The notes: a model not told the origin generated them from the letters alone. Numbered from the stretch's first letter, positions 21,167 through 31,004 are shown. The stretch is 57,603 bases of DNA from Polysphondylium violaceum (GCA_000277445.1 AJWJ01000096.1:1-57603); one strand, 5' to 3'. A program made the numbers and translations.

Positions 21167-21714
21167 CTAATTCGGGTGCGCATGGATGTTGATTAGTCTG
21201 TGTTTAAGGTATTTCATTGCGGTGTACATGAGATGGTCCATGATCGATTCATCTAGGCATCTAGATGCCCAAATGTGTTTTTCTCGAGATGAATAGCCTG
21301 CTCTTGCTTGCTCCAACTGTAGTATATTGACCTTCACATTTTCCATATCATGTCGCTTGATGGCGAGTCTGAACAGCGACAACTTGTAGTACTTGTTGGT
21401 GGACTCATCAATGTTTGTCTGCACTCCTCCACCATTATTCTCCTGTCGTCTTCGGCCAACAACAGCGCAACCAAGTACACGTACACCTCGATACTTCAAT
21501 AGGCAATCAACAGCATGGTAATAAAATACTTTAGACCAAAGCGGCTTGTAAGCATCCTGCTAAACAACCCATCGATCCACAGTTTATTGTAGAATCGTAC
21601 AAACTCCAGATTTCTATCCATTATTGCCAAAAAGTACACCGAGGCCAACAAGTCCAATGCCACATTCTTTTTCTTGTCCGAAAAGATTGATTTAACAACT
21701 AGAGATATCCCCAA
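21167..21714 (-). pseudogene. 3' part of an unidentified helical protein gene, with a frameshift
   Basis: Two overlapping frames join at 21496-21499. The first reads V-A-L-D-L-L-A-S-V-Y-F-L-A-I-M-D-R-N-L-E and F-V-R-F-Y-N-K-L-W-I-D-G-L-F. The second reads K-Y-R-G-V-R-V-L-G-C-A-V-V and R-A-G-Y-S-S-R-E-K-H-I-W-A-S-R-C. A single base change of frame separates them. There is no ATG and no 5' end: homology stops at 21714, exactly where an FNIP piece on the other strand begins. The composition is helical and resembles the dictyostelid ankyrin/helical-repeat families rather than FNIP, but I cannot assign it. It is GC-richer than its surroundings. Confidence 0.55.
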
Positions 21715-21715
21715 T

Positions 21716-21950
21716 AGGATTTATTTAAAAGACACTGCTATTCAAGATCTTAATCTTCGATACATGTCCTTAGGCAGATATGATCTCTATCCAGGATTCT
21801 TTCCATTTTACCGTTCAAAACATAGAAATTCGTGGATTTGAAAAAAAGAGCAGGGGTGTTATACCAGAGAGTTGTATTTCTTTAAAGTCGGATCAGATAA
21901 ACTTGAATACCAAACTTCTTCCTTCATTTATAGATATTGTTAAGAATTAA
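21716..21950 (+). pseudogene. 3' end fragment of an FNIP gene (27248/29443 type)
   Basis: Reads I-Y-L-K-D-T-A-I-Q-D-L-N-L-R-Y-M-S-L, then Y-D-L-Y-P-G-F, and later I-P-E-S-C-I-S-L-K-S-D-Q and L-N-T-K-L-L-P-S to a natural stop. These match the C-terminal cap of 29443-30912. Internal frame breaks separate the pieces. It abuts the helical-protein fragment at 21714/21715. Confidence 0.7.
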
Positions 21951-22688
21951 TATCCTCTGTTGTACGTGTTGTATTGGTATTTGAGGGAAGACGAGATTGG
22001 ATGGCGAATAATTTGATGACCATACATAATAAATATTCTTAAGACCAATGTTGTTTAACCCTAAAATGGGAAAACTTGGGCGCCAAAATTGTTTCGCCCT
22101 AATAAAATAAAATTGAATTATTTAAAAAAAAAACAATTGAGATTCTATCTATTACAACTATTTGTGAGTAAAATGAAATGAAAAAAAGAATTTGAATCAT
22201 GCACTTGTGCTTTGTGTTTAACCCTAAAAAAAAGAAAATGTTTTTTTGATGCCAAATTAGTCATTTTTAAATATCAATTTGCATCAAATCAAGGGTTACA
22301 TTCCATTTATCTGTTGTTATCTGTAGAAACTCAGTGTGAACTACTACCCCTCTTTCATAGTTGATATGAAAATTTGAAATACCCAATTTAGCACACCCGA
22401 AAAAGTAAAAGTGTTAAAAATACAATCAAAAGTGTGCTTTGTGTGCTATCATGAAAGTGGATGAAAAAAAACATAGAGATTATCAATGAATACCCCCCCC
22501 TCTTAAAATATTTCTACATCCCACTATGATTTTTAATATACACATATATTTTGTATTTTTTAATGAAAATCAATTGATTATAAATTCTATTTAAATATTA
22601 TTGTACTGAACTTCTTTTTTTTTTATTATATTATCAAGAAAAGAAAAGGTAGGATTATCTTATTTCTACAACTGCTATACTATTGAAA
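21951..22688. other. Gene-free AT-rich gap with two TTAACCCTAAAA motifs
   Basis: No ORF worth reporting. TTAACCCTAAAA occurs at 22055 and 22218 in the same orientation, about 160 bases apart. The first is followed by a GGGCG...CGCCC inverted repeat (22079-22100). TTAA plus CCCT is what piggyBac-type ends look like, but I see no matching inverted end. The last 250 bases are the promoter side of the psi gene. Confidence 0.4.
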
Positions 22689-24758
22689 ATGTTGAGCAAG
22701 TATAAGCAAATCTCGGTACTACTATTGATTTTATTTTTCTATAATATTCAAGATGCAAGTTCTCAGGCAAGTAAGTTACGAAATTAATAGAATTCTATCT
22801 TAAAAATTGATTAATATTAACAAGTTCGAATAATTTGATTTTTAATCCTAATAGCATTAGAGTTATCTGGTATTATAAGAGATACAACACCATCCAGAAA
22901 CCCTGATTTCGAATGGAATATTGTCACTGCTCAGGGAATTGTGTTATCCACTTTGGGTGCAGATCACACACCAACTTATTGTTGTGGGGATAATTCCTAT
23001 CCTCCTATTATGCCAGTTGTTCATAATCAAACTACTTTTTATGCATTTTTCCATGATGTTCCAGATGTTAATATTAAAATTCCATATACATTGACTTTAA
23101 CTCCGGATCCAAATAATCCAAATGTTTATACATACACAAACTTAGCCTTTTTCCCAATAGATGGCCAAGGTTTTGATAACCCGACCAACTATCCAAATGA
23201 AACTGTCTATCGTGATGCCAATGGTACTCCACATAATTTTCACTTTTGTTTTGAGGTTCACACTCAATTTGAGTATCAACCCGGTTACGTATTTAATTTC
23301 GTTGGTGATGACGATGTTTGGGTATTTATCAACAATCAATTGGTTGTTGATTTGGGTGGCATACATAGAGCTTTGAATGTATCGTTAAATGTTGACACAT
23401 TGGGTCTTACCATCGGTCAAAGCTATCCCTTTGACTTTTTCTATTGCGAACGTCATACCACCAAGTCTGAAATTTCCATCTCCACCTCTCTTCCATTTAT
23501 TTGTCCATTCTTTGATGGTTGTGGTGTTTGTCAAGGAGATAACTCAAGTTGTTGTTTACCATCCAATTGTGATAATAAACCTGGACTTGATTTAGTGTGT
23601 CTTACACAAACATGTACCGATAATATGACTTGTACTGCTTCCCAACTCCGTTGTAATGATAATGATCCCTGTACAGTCGATAATTGTTTTTTTGGAGCTG
23701 GTTGTTCATTTTCACCATACAATTGTAGAGATAATAATCCCTGTACTTATGATTATTGTTCTCCTACTAATTTTTGTGTGTTTGTGCCAATTGGGGGTTG
23801 TGTGGCTTGTGAAAATACTGTTTGTCAATCTGATGATTTGTGTATACCTTTAGAATGTCATCCATTAAATGGAAGTACCTGTATTTCTAATCCTGTAATT
23901 TGTGATGATGATAATCCATGCACAATGGATTCATGTTATCAAGGTCAATGCATTTTTACAGTAATCACTGATTGCGGCACAAATACAACAACAACGACGA
24001 CAACAACAACCGATGCAACTAGTACAACAGCACCTGCTACAACAGCACCTGCTACAACAGCACCTGCTACCACAGCGCCTGCTACCACAGCACCTGCTAC
24101 CACAGCACCTGCTACCACAGCGCCTGCTACCACAGCATCTGCCACTACAGGTCCTGATACAACAACAACCACGACTACTAGTTCAACAACTGGGGGTGGC
24201 ACTGGTACTATTCCAACTACAACATCAACATCATCAACCACTACTACAACCACTACTACAAGTACAATAGGTAGTGCTCCACCTCCTTGTGTATGTCCAA
24301 CTGGTTATGATTGTAGACTTGAGCATCACCCCACTGTCGGATGGTTGATTTTATGTACTCTACAAAATACAACAAGTACAACTTCCACCTCAACAACATC
24401 TCTTCCAACAACCACAACCACACGTCCTGCTACTACTGGCCAGGTATCAACCACAGTAGGTTCACCTCCTACCACTATATCTTCAACATCAACCACAGGC
24501 TCAGCAACTACCATGACTTCCACCACAGGCGCAACTACTATGCCACCACCAAATCCATGTTTGTATAGCAATGTTAGATGCAGAAGAAATCAAGTCTGCT
24601 CCAATAACTATGGTGTACCACTTTGTATCCAAAATGGATGTCTCACATGTGAAGATTTGGGTTGTCACAAACAAGGTCTATTCTGTAAATTTGTGAGAAA
24701 TAGACTCTTTAGTCGTGACCCTGATTGTTGTGAATATATTCCCACCTGCTCAAATTAA
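22689..24758 (+). CDS. Secreted PA14-domain, Cys-rich, Thr-rich protein of the psi (prespore-inducing factor) family
   Basis: Two exons: 22689-22770 and 22855-24758. The intron is 22771-22854 (GTAAGT..ATAG), and the product is 661 aa. Exon 1 encodes a signal peptide (L-L-L-I-L-F-F-Y core). Exon 2 opens L-E-L-S-G-I-I-R-D-T-T-P-S-R-N-P-D-F-E, the usual N-terminus of dictyostelid psi proteins. A PA14 / fibro-slime domain covers about residues 120-245 (F-V-G-D-D-D-V-W-V-F-I-N, V-D-L-G-G-I-H). Then come G-C-G-V-C-Q-G-D and Cys-rich units with N-D-P-C-T-V-D-N-C and N-P-C-T-M-D-S-C. Residues about 418-457 are eight T-T-A-P-A-like units in a Thr-rich, probably O-glycosylated stalk, followed by a C-terminal Cys-rich region. 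The family acts extracellularly in cell-type signalling (psiF in D. discoideum). Downstream FNIP debris is unrelated. Confidence 0.9.
24024..24143 (+). repeat. Eight 15-bp tandem units coding T-T-A-P-A
   Basis: Units of the form ACMACAGCRCCTGCT repeat head to tail inside the psi-type gene; the last unit is altered (T-T-A-S-A). The first three units use ACAACA and the next five ACCACA, so at least two expansion steps are visible. Being in-frame multiples of 15, unit gain or loss would change stalk length without breaking the protein. Confidence 0.9.
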
Positions 24759-24787
24759 TATCTTTTTGCCCAAACTTTTTAAAATAG

Positions 24788-25390
24788 GATATGTAAATAA
24801 TAAACACTAATTAATATCTGATAGAAAGAATTGCTATTGCTAATGGAGTAGATGTAGCAATAGATAATGATCAACAACAACAACAAGCACCAAGAGTGAT
24901 TAGATATGATTATAACCTTTTTCATCAAGGTTTACGGAGCTTGTCATTCTATAATCAATATACTGTTGGTAGTAGAAAGTTACCCGACTCAATCAGAGAG
25001 CTAACCATCGGGAGATGTATATTTTTGATTACAATGAACCTCTTGTTCAACACATAGATTTTATTCTCTCTTGAGAAATAGATATAAGAGACCGCATTAG
25101 AAACAATGTGTGTAGAGATACTCTTATTGATGTCACTATATAGTATTTGAATAATAATCATAGATATCTATCACTGTTATCATAAAAATGATAAAGTAGA
25201 ATACAATATAATCATTCAGTTTCGAATTAAAAATAAAAACTATAAACACAGAGATAGATAGAAATTCTATTGAAAATAGAGTTCTTGCCATCGGCATTAT
25301 AAAAGCTAGATATAAAGAAGGACAAATCAAATGAATACCAAATTCTTTCCTTTGTTTTCAAGATTGCAAAGTATGAATAAAATTTTAATT
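24788..25390 (+). pseudogene. Scrambled pieces of a 27248-type FNIP gene
   Basis: The pieces are in the wrong order. 24788-25012 matches residues about 75-145 (N-G-V-D-V-A-I-D-N-D-Q-Q-Q-Q-Q and onward). 25014-25045 matches one FNIP repeat (Y-I-F-D-Y-N-E-P-L). 25046-25240 matches the N-terminus (T-H-R-F-Y-S-L...R-N-N-V-C-R-D-T-L). 25283-25375 matches the C-terminal end (L-P-S-A-L, N-T-K). Each is close to the intact copies at DNA level, so the breakage is recent. All pieces keep the plus orientation. Confidence 0.75.
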
Positions 25391-25441
25391 CTTTTTTAGA
25401 AATAATTTTTAGATTTCTTTTGAATTATTTGATTTTGTGCC

Positions 25442-27004
25442 ATGTGGACCACAACAGGATCATCACAATCATTTTATTTAGTTTGGAGAAATGTGTATAT
25501 TAAAAGATGTATTGTGATACATATCCTTAGGGATCAAAGGATAGATGTTAGTTTAGATCAACTCGATGACGAGTGTTTTAGATATCTATCATCAATATCT
25601 TTAAATGAAAAGTTGGAGAATAATATATCTGTAAACCTAGATATTAAATCTAGTGAGCAGTTCGTTCAATACTATAATCATCCACACAGAGATTTGATCA
25701 ATAGTTTATGTGTATACAGTGGTGCAGAGATAACATTGCCACCAGTAACAAACATCGACAAGTTTAATCTACTAATTAGATCAATACAACAAGAGGGTGA
25801 AAGGATAAGAAGTTTTTATTGTAGTTTAATTCCAAACACAGTACAATCACTCAGTATTACAGATTACAATGGTTGGTATTATCAAGGCGATGTCAAATTA
25901 CCAGACTCTATCACAGAGTTAATCCTCGACAGCCCTACGGATTCGGGAAACAAGAGAGCGCCTCTACTTAGAGACATTCTCTCTAATCTCCCATGTAAAC
26001 TACGGGAACTGGTGTTGCCACATTTGAATTTGGGGAGTATATGTAGATTGCCTGATACACTGGTTGACCTCAACTATATAGGCGATTATGAGAGGCTTGC
26101 AAAGTTTATTGTTCCTCCAAACAAGACCTACATGAATTGTTCCCTCATCTTAGATGGATCTTTTGAAGCTCTAGAGTGGTTGAAAAGCAATAAATGGGTT
26201 ACTATGACGTCTATTTCAGACACACGGCTTGATGAAATTCCCTCGCATGTGCAGAGAATATATGCAGGTGATGTAGTCATTGAGCCAGACACCATTTCCT
26301 CAGAGGTATCTTTGGTGTCCACTATGGGGGCATCTATCGCCCCAGGCCCACTTCCATCAAATCTCACCACCTTACTTATTTATTACTATGATGGACTGTT
26401 GAGAGAATTGGTGTCTTCCCGATTACAGGAACTAGAGTTAAATATCTATAATCAACAACTTGAACCCGGTCTCTTTCCATCATCACTCACATCGCTCTCA
26501 TTAGGTAGTTACAATTCTCCAATCAAGTCCAATGTTTTCCCAAATCAATTAAAGGTGTTGAAGTTGAATGAATTTAATGGTGTATTGGAAATAGCATCGC
26601 TGCCCAGTTCTCTAACCAGGCTGGATTTAAGCTCATTTACAGGATCATTTGATTCTGTGGGTCCGTTGGACAGCCTCAGAGATCTCTCAATAGATACCAT
26701 GAATCCATCGATATCGACGCTTTTGTTAAATGTTGCCAATGTTAAAATAACACTCAAACAAATCACACAAGACACAAGTTTATCAAATATACCAATTCAA
26801 AAGCTATTGCTATTCTTTAGAGGACAAGATACAAGGAGATTTGTTTTGCAACCTCAATTTTTACCGCATTCTATAAAGTATCTCTATTTAAAGAATATTG
26901 ATATCGAATCAAATAATATCGTGCCCAATACTTGTAAATATCTATCAACCGATCAACTTGAATTAAACAAAGATTTATTACCTATATCTGTAAAATTAAA
27001 ATAA
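25442..27004 (+). CDS. FNIP-repeat protein
   Basis: 520 aa, one exon, M-W-T-T-T-G-S-S-Q-S before the motif F-Y-L-V-W-R-N-V-Y-I-K. The conserved Y-x-N-H/P-H-R-D-L-I-N block is at about 75-85, and the linker V-P-P-N-K-T-Y, then W-L-K-S-N-K-W-V, at 220-248. It has only about three full FNIP repeats (around 320-395), with cores Y-N-S-P-I and F-N-G-V-L. The cap is normal: F-T-G-S-F, P-L-D-S-L, L-L-L-N-V. Three pieces of sibling genes turn up elsewhere in the window: inverted at 28755-29168, and forward at 31133-31260 and 37818-37912. This gene type was thus once more abundant here. Confidence 0.9.
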   Translation: MWTTTGSSQSFYLVWRNVYIKRCIVIHILRDQRIDVSLDQLDDECFRYLSSISLNEKLENNISVNLDIKSSEQFVQYYNHPHRDLINSLCVYSGAEITLPPVTNIDKFNLLIRSIQQEGERIRSFYCSLIPNTVQSLSITDYNGWYYQGDVKLPDSITELILDSPTDSGNKRAPLLRDILSNLPCKLRELVLPHLNLGSICRLPDTLVDLNYIGDYERLAKFIVPPNKTYMNCSLILDGSFEALEWLKSNKWVTMTSISDTRLDEIPSHVQRIYAGDVVIEPDTISSEVSLVSTMGASIAPGPLPSNLTTLLIYYYDGLLRELVSSRLQELELNIYNQQLEPGLFPSSLTSLSLGSYNSPIKSNVFPNQLKVLKLNEFNGVLEIASLPSSLTRLDLSSFTGSFDSVGPLDSLRDLSIDTMNPSISTLLLNVANVKITLKQITQDTSLSNIPIQKLLLFFRGQDTRRFVLQPQFLPHSIKYLYLKNIDIESNNIVPNTCKYLSTDQLELNKDLLPISVKLK

Positions 27005-27205
27005 ATAAATTATTTTTCCATTAAAACCTTCATCTTGTGGAGATTGAATGGGTATAAATGTGCTGTTGGTATAGTTGCACAGTGTATAAAATATCTAAAA
27101 GATTTATTCTACATTGTAATTATTGTCCTTCTAGCCCACATATAGAGACCTTATATCAAAATGTGTTCCAAAAAACCCAAGGCCCTTATTGATTTTACTT
27201 TTTAA

Positions 27206-27221
27206 TTTTTTTTTTTTTTTT
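27206..27221 (+). promoter_or_regulatory. Oligo(dT) tract before 27248-28738
   Basis: Sixteen T end 26 bases before the ATG. The following bases (GGGTTTTTAGGTCCAAACTT) nearly recur before the ATG of 36277-37767, as does CCAAAAAACC upstream. The two genes therefore were duplicated with their promoters. The TTTTTAG could also be a 3' splice site of a 5'-UTR intron. Confidence 0.4.
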
Positions 27222-27247
27222 GGGTTTTTAGGTCCAAACTTTATGCA

Positions 27248-28738
27248 ATGACCATTAGCACAACAAACACACATAGATTTTATTCTCTTTGGAGAAATAG
27301 ATATATAAGAGACTGTATTAGAAACAATGTGTGTAGAGATACTCTTATTTATGCCACTATAGAGTATTTGAATAATAATCATAGATATCTATCACTGTTT
27401 TCGTATAATGATAAAGTAGAATACAATATCATCATTCACTTTAAAATTAAAAATAGAGACGATGTAATAGGATATGTAAATAATAAACACAGAGATCTGA
27501 TAGATAGAATTTCTATAGCTAATGGAGTCGAGGTAGCAATAGATAATGATCAACAACAACAACAAGCATCAAAAGTGGATAGATTTGATTGTAACCTTTT
27601 TCATCAAGGTTTACGGAGCTTGTCATTCTATAATCAACATATTGTTGGTAGTGGAAAGTTACCCGACTCAATCAGAGAGTTAACCATCGAGAGCAGGCTG
27701 AGGAATAATATCAATAACCCACTTGTTGATATGATATTATCAGAGTTGCCACCAAAATTAGAGCTACTTTATCTTCCCAGTGGCTTAAATATCAATGTAC
27801 CAACGTGTAGGTTACCAGACACACTCAATGAGTTTAGTTTTAGGGCAACACACGAGAATTTAAAACCTTTTATTGTACCTCAAAACAAGGTATTCGACTG
27901 CACCATCGATATCAAGACTGATAAAGATATTCAATGGCTAGTGCAACACACATGGGTACAACAGGCAGCATTTTGGACAAAGTATGATGCAACACGTGTG
28001 TTGCCATCACATCTAACTAGTATTAAAATAGACTTTCTCGATGGTAGGCTAGAGAAAGGCATTTTGCCATCATCTCTTACCAGTTTGTATATTTTTGATT
28101 ACAATGAACCTCTTGAAGTAGGTGTTCTCCCTCCTGGTTTACTAGAGTTGGATCTTCCCGACTATGATCATCCACTTGAACAAGGCCATTTACCAGATAG
28201 TCTAACAGAGCTTGGCTTGGGACACTATAATCAACCATTGGAACCATTTGTGTTACCAAATAATCTTACTAGACTAACGATGGATAGCTTTAATCAAGAG
28301 TGCTTTCAAGCCAATACCTTACCTCGTTCGCTATCCTATTTGCAATTCTGGTCATTTAAAGGATCATTTGAACATGTTGGTCCATTAGATAATCCGGTGT
28401 TTAATGGTTACAAGCCCCACTTAATAGTAGACTCGTTGCATGAATCAGTGGCAACATTATTACAAAATGTAACAACCTTTAAAATATCAACCAATCAAAT
28501 TGGTAGTAATGTTTATTTAAAAGGTACTGCGATTCAAGATCTTGGTTTTGTTTATATGTCAGACCGATACAATCTCTATCCAGGGTTCTTGCCATCGGCA
28601 TTACAAAAGCTAGATATAATTGGATTAGATATAAAGATGGACAACTTAATCCCACAGAGTTGTGTTTATTTAAAGACCGATATAGTTGACTTGAACACCA
28701 AACTCATTCCTTTGTCTGTCAAGATTGAAAAGTATTAA
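27248..28738 (+). CDS. FNIP-repeat protein, THRF trio member 1
   Basis: 496 aa, no intron. The start M-T-I-S-T-T-N-T-H-R-F-Y-S-L-W-R-N has Ser-Leu instead of Leu-Ile before Trp. A Gln run sits at residues 102-106. The linker is V-P-Q-N-K-V-F-D-C at 210-218, with W-L-V-Q-H-T-W-V at 230-237. Five repeats span 252-375 with cores Y-N-E-P-L-E-V-G, Y-D-H-P-L-E-Q-G, Y-N-Q-P-L-E-P-F and F-N-Q-E-C-F. The cap contains P-L-D-N-P-V-F and ends V-K-I-E-K-Y. With 29443-30912 and 36277-37767 it forms a trio nearly identical over long stretches of DNA, the most recent duplicates in the window. Confidence 0.93.
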   Translation: MTISTTNTHRFYSLWRNRYIRDCIRNNVCRDTLIYATIEYLNNNHRYLSLFSYNDKVEYNIIIHFKIKNRDDVIGYVNNKHRDLIDRISIANGVEVAIDNDQQQQQASKVDRFDCNLFHQGLRSLSFYNQHIVGSGKLPDSIRELTIESRLRNNINNPLVDMILSELPPKLELLYLPSGLNINVPTCRLPDTLNEFSFRATHENLKPFIVPQNKVFDCTIDIKTDKDIQWLVQHTWVQQAAFWTKYDATRVLPSHLTSIKIDFLDGRLEKGILPSSLTSLYIFDYNEPLEVGVLPPGLLELDLPDYDHPLEQGHLPDSLTELGLGHYNQPLEPFVLPNNLTRLTMDSFNQECFQANTLPRSLSYLQFWSFKGSFEHVGPLDNPVFNGYKPHLIVDSLHESVATLLQNVTTFKISTNQIGSNVYLKGTAIQDLGFVYMSDRYNLYPGFLPSALQKLDIIGLDIKMDNLIPQSCVYLKTDIVDLNTKLIPLSVKIEKY

Positions 28739-28754
28739 TAATAAAATAAATAGT

Positions 28755-29168
28755 ATATTCATTCAATCTCCACAAGATGAAGGTTTTAATGCAAAAATAA
28801 TTATTTTGGATATGCAAAACAAATCTCTTGCATCCTGTCCTCACTCGATTACCACACTGATTAAATCATCAAGCAAACTATTAAAATGAATTTCCAAAAC
28901 TTGACCGTGTTGACGATCGTTTGGGTACAATCATAGACAGTGATAAAGTCCTAGTTATCGAGCAAGGTCAATGGTTGAATTTGATTCTCTAAAATTGTAA
29001 ATGCTCAAACTACTTTTTATAAATAAATAGTTGGTATATTTGATAAGTTCGTGCTTGTGTGACTTGTTTGAGTGTTATTTTATCATTGGCAACAAAATGT
29101 TGAATAGATGGATACATAGTATCGATTGTGAGATCTCTGGTTGACCGACGGACCAACAGAATCAAATT
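28755..29168 (-). pseudogene. Inverted 3' fragment related to 25442-27004, including its 3' flank
   Basis: Read on the minus strand from 29168: D-S-V-G-P-S, then bases matching N-V-A-N-V-K-I-T-L-K-Q, then S-N-I-P and R-F-V-L-H-I, decaying with several breaks. The similarity runs past the stop into non-coding DNA: the words CATTAAAACCTTCATCTTG and GTGGAGATTGAATG occur here and just after 27004. The copied block thus covers the last third of the gene plus about 50 bases of 3' flank, turned around between two trio members. Confidence 0.7.
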
Positions 29169-29192
29169 TTGCTTCTTTATAGGATCATTTGG

Positions 29193-29248
29193 TTGGTATT
29201 AGTTGCACTACATTTTTATGTAGCCAATACCAATGATACAACTAATAC
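29193..29248. repeat. Nested inverted repeats
   Basis: GTATTAGTTG (29196-29205) pairs with CAACTAATAC (29239-29248). TTGGTATT (29193-29200) can instead pair with AATACCAA (29226-29233), and CTACAT/ATGTAG (29207-29223) forms an inner stem. Two mutually exclusive folds are possible. It has no protein context and sits just beyond the inverted FNIP fragment. Nothing further supports an RNA gene. Confidence 0.4.
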
Positions 29249-29442
29249 TTAGACCAAAGATTATTGTTTTAATTTTTTTTAGGGAGGATTAAAGTGCATT
29301 TTAATCTCACAATTTTATTGATATTTTAAAAATAAAAAAAAGGTGTTTGAAGCATCTACGAAGATTTAATATTTATTGTGATCCGACTCCTTCTCTTAAA
29401 GTTTTCAATACTTTTTTATATTTATTGTTCAATCTACACGCA

Positions 29443-30912
29443 ATGACTACTAGCACAACAAACACACATAGATTTTATTCTCTTTGGAGAAATAGATATA
29501 TAAGAGACTGTATTAGAAACAACGTGTGCAGAGATATTCTTATTGATGCCACTATAGAGTATTTGAATAATAATCATAGATATCTATCACTGTTTTCGTA
29601 TAATGATAAAGTAGAATACAATATCACCATTGACTTTAAAATTATGAATAGAAACGATGTAATAGGATATGTAAACAATAAACACAGAGATCTGATAGAT
29701 AGAATTTCTATTGCTAATGGAGTCGATGTAGCAATAGATAAAGATCAACAAAAACAAGCACCAAGAGTGAATAGATTTGATTGTAACCTTTTTCATCAAG
29801 GTTTACGGAGTTTGTCATTCTATAATCAACGTACTGTTGGTAGTGGAAAGTTGCCCGACTCAATCAGAGAGTTAACCATCTATAGCGGGGTAAGTAATAA
29901 TATCAATAACCCACTTGTTGATATGATATTATCAGAGTTGCCACCACAATTAAAGCGACTTTCTCTTCCCAATGGCTTAAATATCAATGTACCAACGTGT
30001 AGGTTACCAGACACACTCAACTACTTTAATTTTCAAGGAACACACGAGAAATTAAAGCGTTTTGTTGTACCTCAAAACAAGGTATTCAAATGTACTATCG
30101 GTGTGGAGTCTGATCAAGATCTTCAATGGCTAGTGCAACACACATGGGTTCAACAGGCATTGTTTGAGACAGAGTATGATGCAACACGTGTATTTCCATC
30201 ACATCTAACGAGTATTTGTATACACCTTATCGATGGTAGGCTAGAGAAAGGTATTTTGCCATCATCTCTTACCAGTTTGTATATTTATAATTACAATGAA
30301 CCTCTTGAAGTAGGTGTTCTCCCTCCTGGTTTACAATGGTTGGATCTTTCCGACTATGATCATCCACTTGAACAAGGCCATTTACCAGATAGTCTAACAG
30401 AGCTTGGCTTGGGATGCTATAATCAACCATTGGAACCATTTGTATTACCAAATAATCTTACTAGACTAACAATGAACGGATTTGATCAAGAGTGCTTTCA
30501 AGCCAATACCTTACCTCGTTCGCTATCCTATTTAAAAATCGGGTCATTTCAGGGATCATTTGAACATGTTGGTCCGTTGGATAATGTATTTGGATTAATC
30601 GTAAATTCGTTGCATGAATCAGTGGCAACATTATTACAAAATGTAAGGACCGTTCAAATAAGAACCGATCAAATTAGTCAACATGTAAGTTTAAAAGACA
30701 CTGTGATTCAAGACCTAGTTTTTTATAATACATTAGACAGATTCAATCTCTCTCCTGGGTTCTTGCCATCGGCATTGCAAAACCTAGAAATTCGTGGATT
30801 TGATATAATCATGGAGAATGTCGTGCCCACTAGTTGTATTTCTTTAAAAACTGATATGGCCAATTTGAATACCAAACTACTTCTTTCATCAGTAAAGATT
30901 ACATACTTATAA
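29443..30912 (+). CDS. FNIP-repeat protein, THRF trio member 2
   Basis: 489 aa from the ATG at 29443. The frame is open from a TTG at 29347, but those codons are not family-like. It starts M-T-T-S-T-T-N-T-H-R-F. Relative to 27248-28738 it has a Lys inside the Gln run, I-E-S replaced by I-Y-S near residue 148, a shorter loop after P-L-D-N (V-F-G instead of about nine residues) and a different end (V-K-I-T-Y-L). Its upstream flank differs from the other two trio members and lacks the shared T-run/GGTCCAAAC block, so it is either under another promoter or copied without one. Confidence 0.92.
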   Translation: MTTSTTNTHRFYSLWRNRYIRDCIRNNVCRDILIDATIEYLNNNHRYLSLFSYNDKVEYNITIDFKIMNRNDVIGYVNNKHRDLIDRISIANGVDVAIDKDQQKQAPRVNRFDCNLFHQGLRSLSFYNQRTVGSGKLPDSIRELTIYSGVSNNINNPLVDMILSELPPQLKRLSLPNGLNINVPTCRLPDTLNYFNFQGTHEKLKRFVVPQNKVFKCTIGVESDQDLQWLVQHTWVQQALFETEYDATRVFPSHLTSICIHLIDGRLEKGILPSSLTSLYIYNYNEPLEVGVLPPGLQWLDLSDYDHPLEQGHLPDSLTELGLGCYNQPLEPFVLPNNLTRLTMNGFDQECFQANTLPRSLSYLKIGSFQGSFEHVGPLDNVFGLIVNSLHESVATLLQNVRTVQIRTDQISQHVSLKDTVIQDLVFYNTLDRFNLSPGFLPSALQNLEIRGFDIIMENVVPTSCISLKTDMANLNTKLLLSSVKITYL

Positions 30913-31004
30913 TGCTTATTTACTCATTTAATAAACACAATAAACTGTAATGATAGATTTGACAATGTTAGTAGTGGCAAGATTCATTCAAAAGTATTGA
31001 ATAT

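Noticed and set aside
23945-24253. Val-rich minus-strand ORF over the psi gene
   Set aside because: Antisense of the Thr/Pro/Ala repeat; low complexity.
27222-27247. 3' splice site (TTTTTAG) just before trio member 1, giving an upstream coding exon
   Set aside because: No upstream exon with family N-terminal text is visible, and the ATG right after it gives the normal family start. A 5'-UTR intron remains possible.
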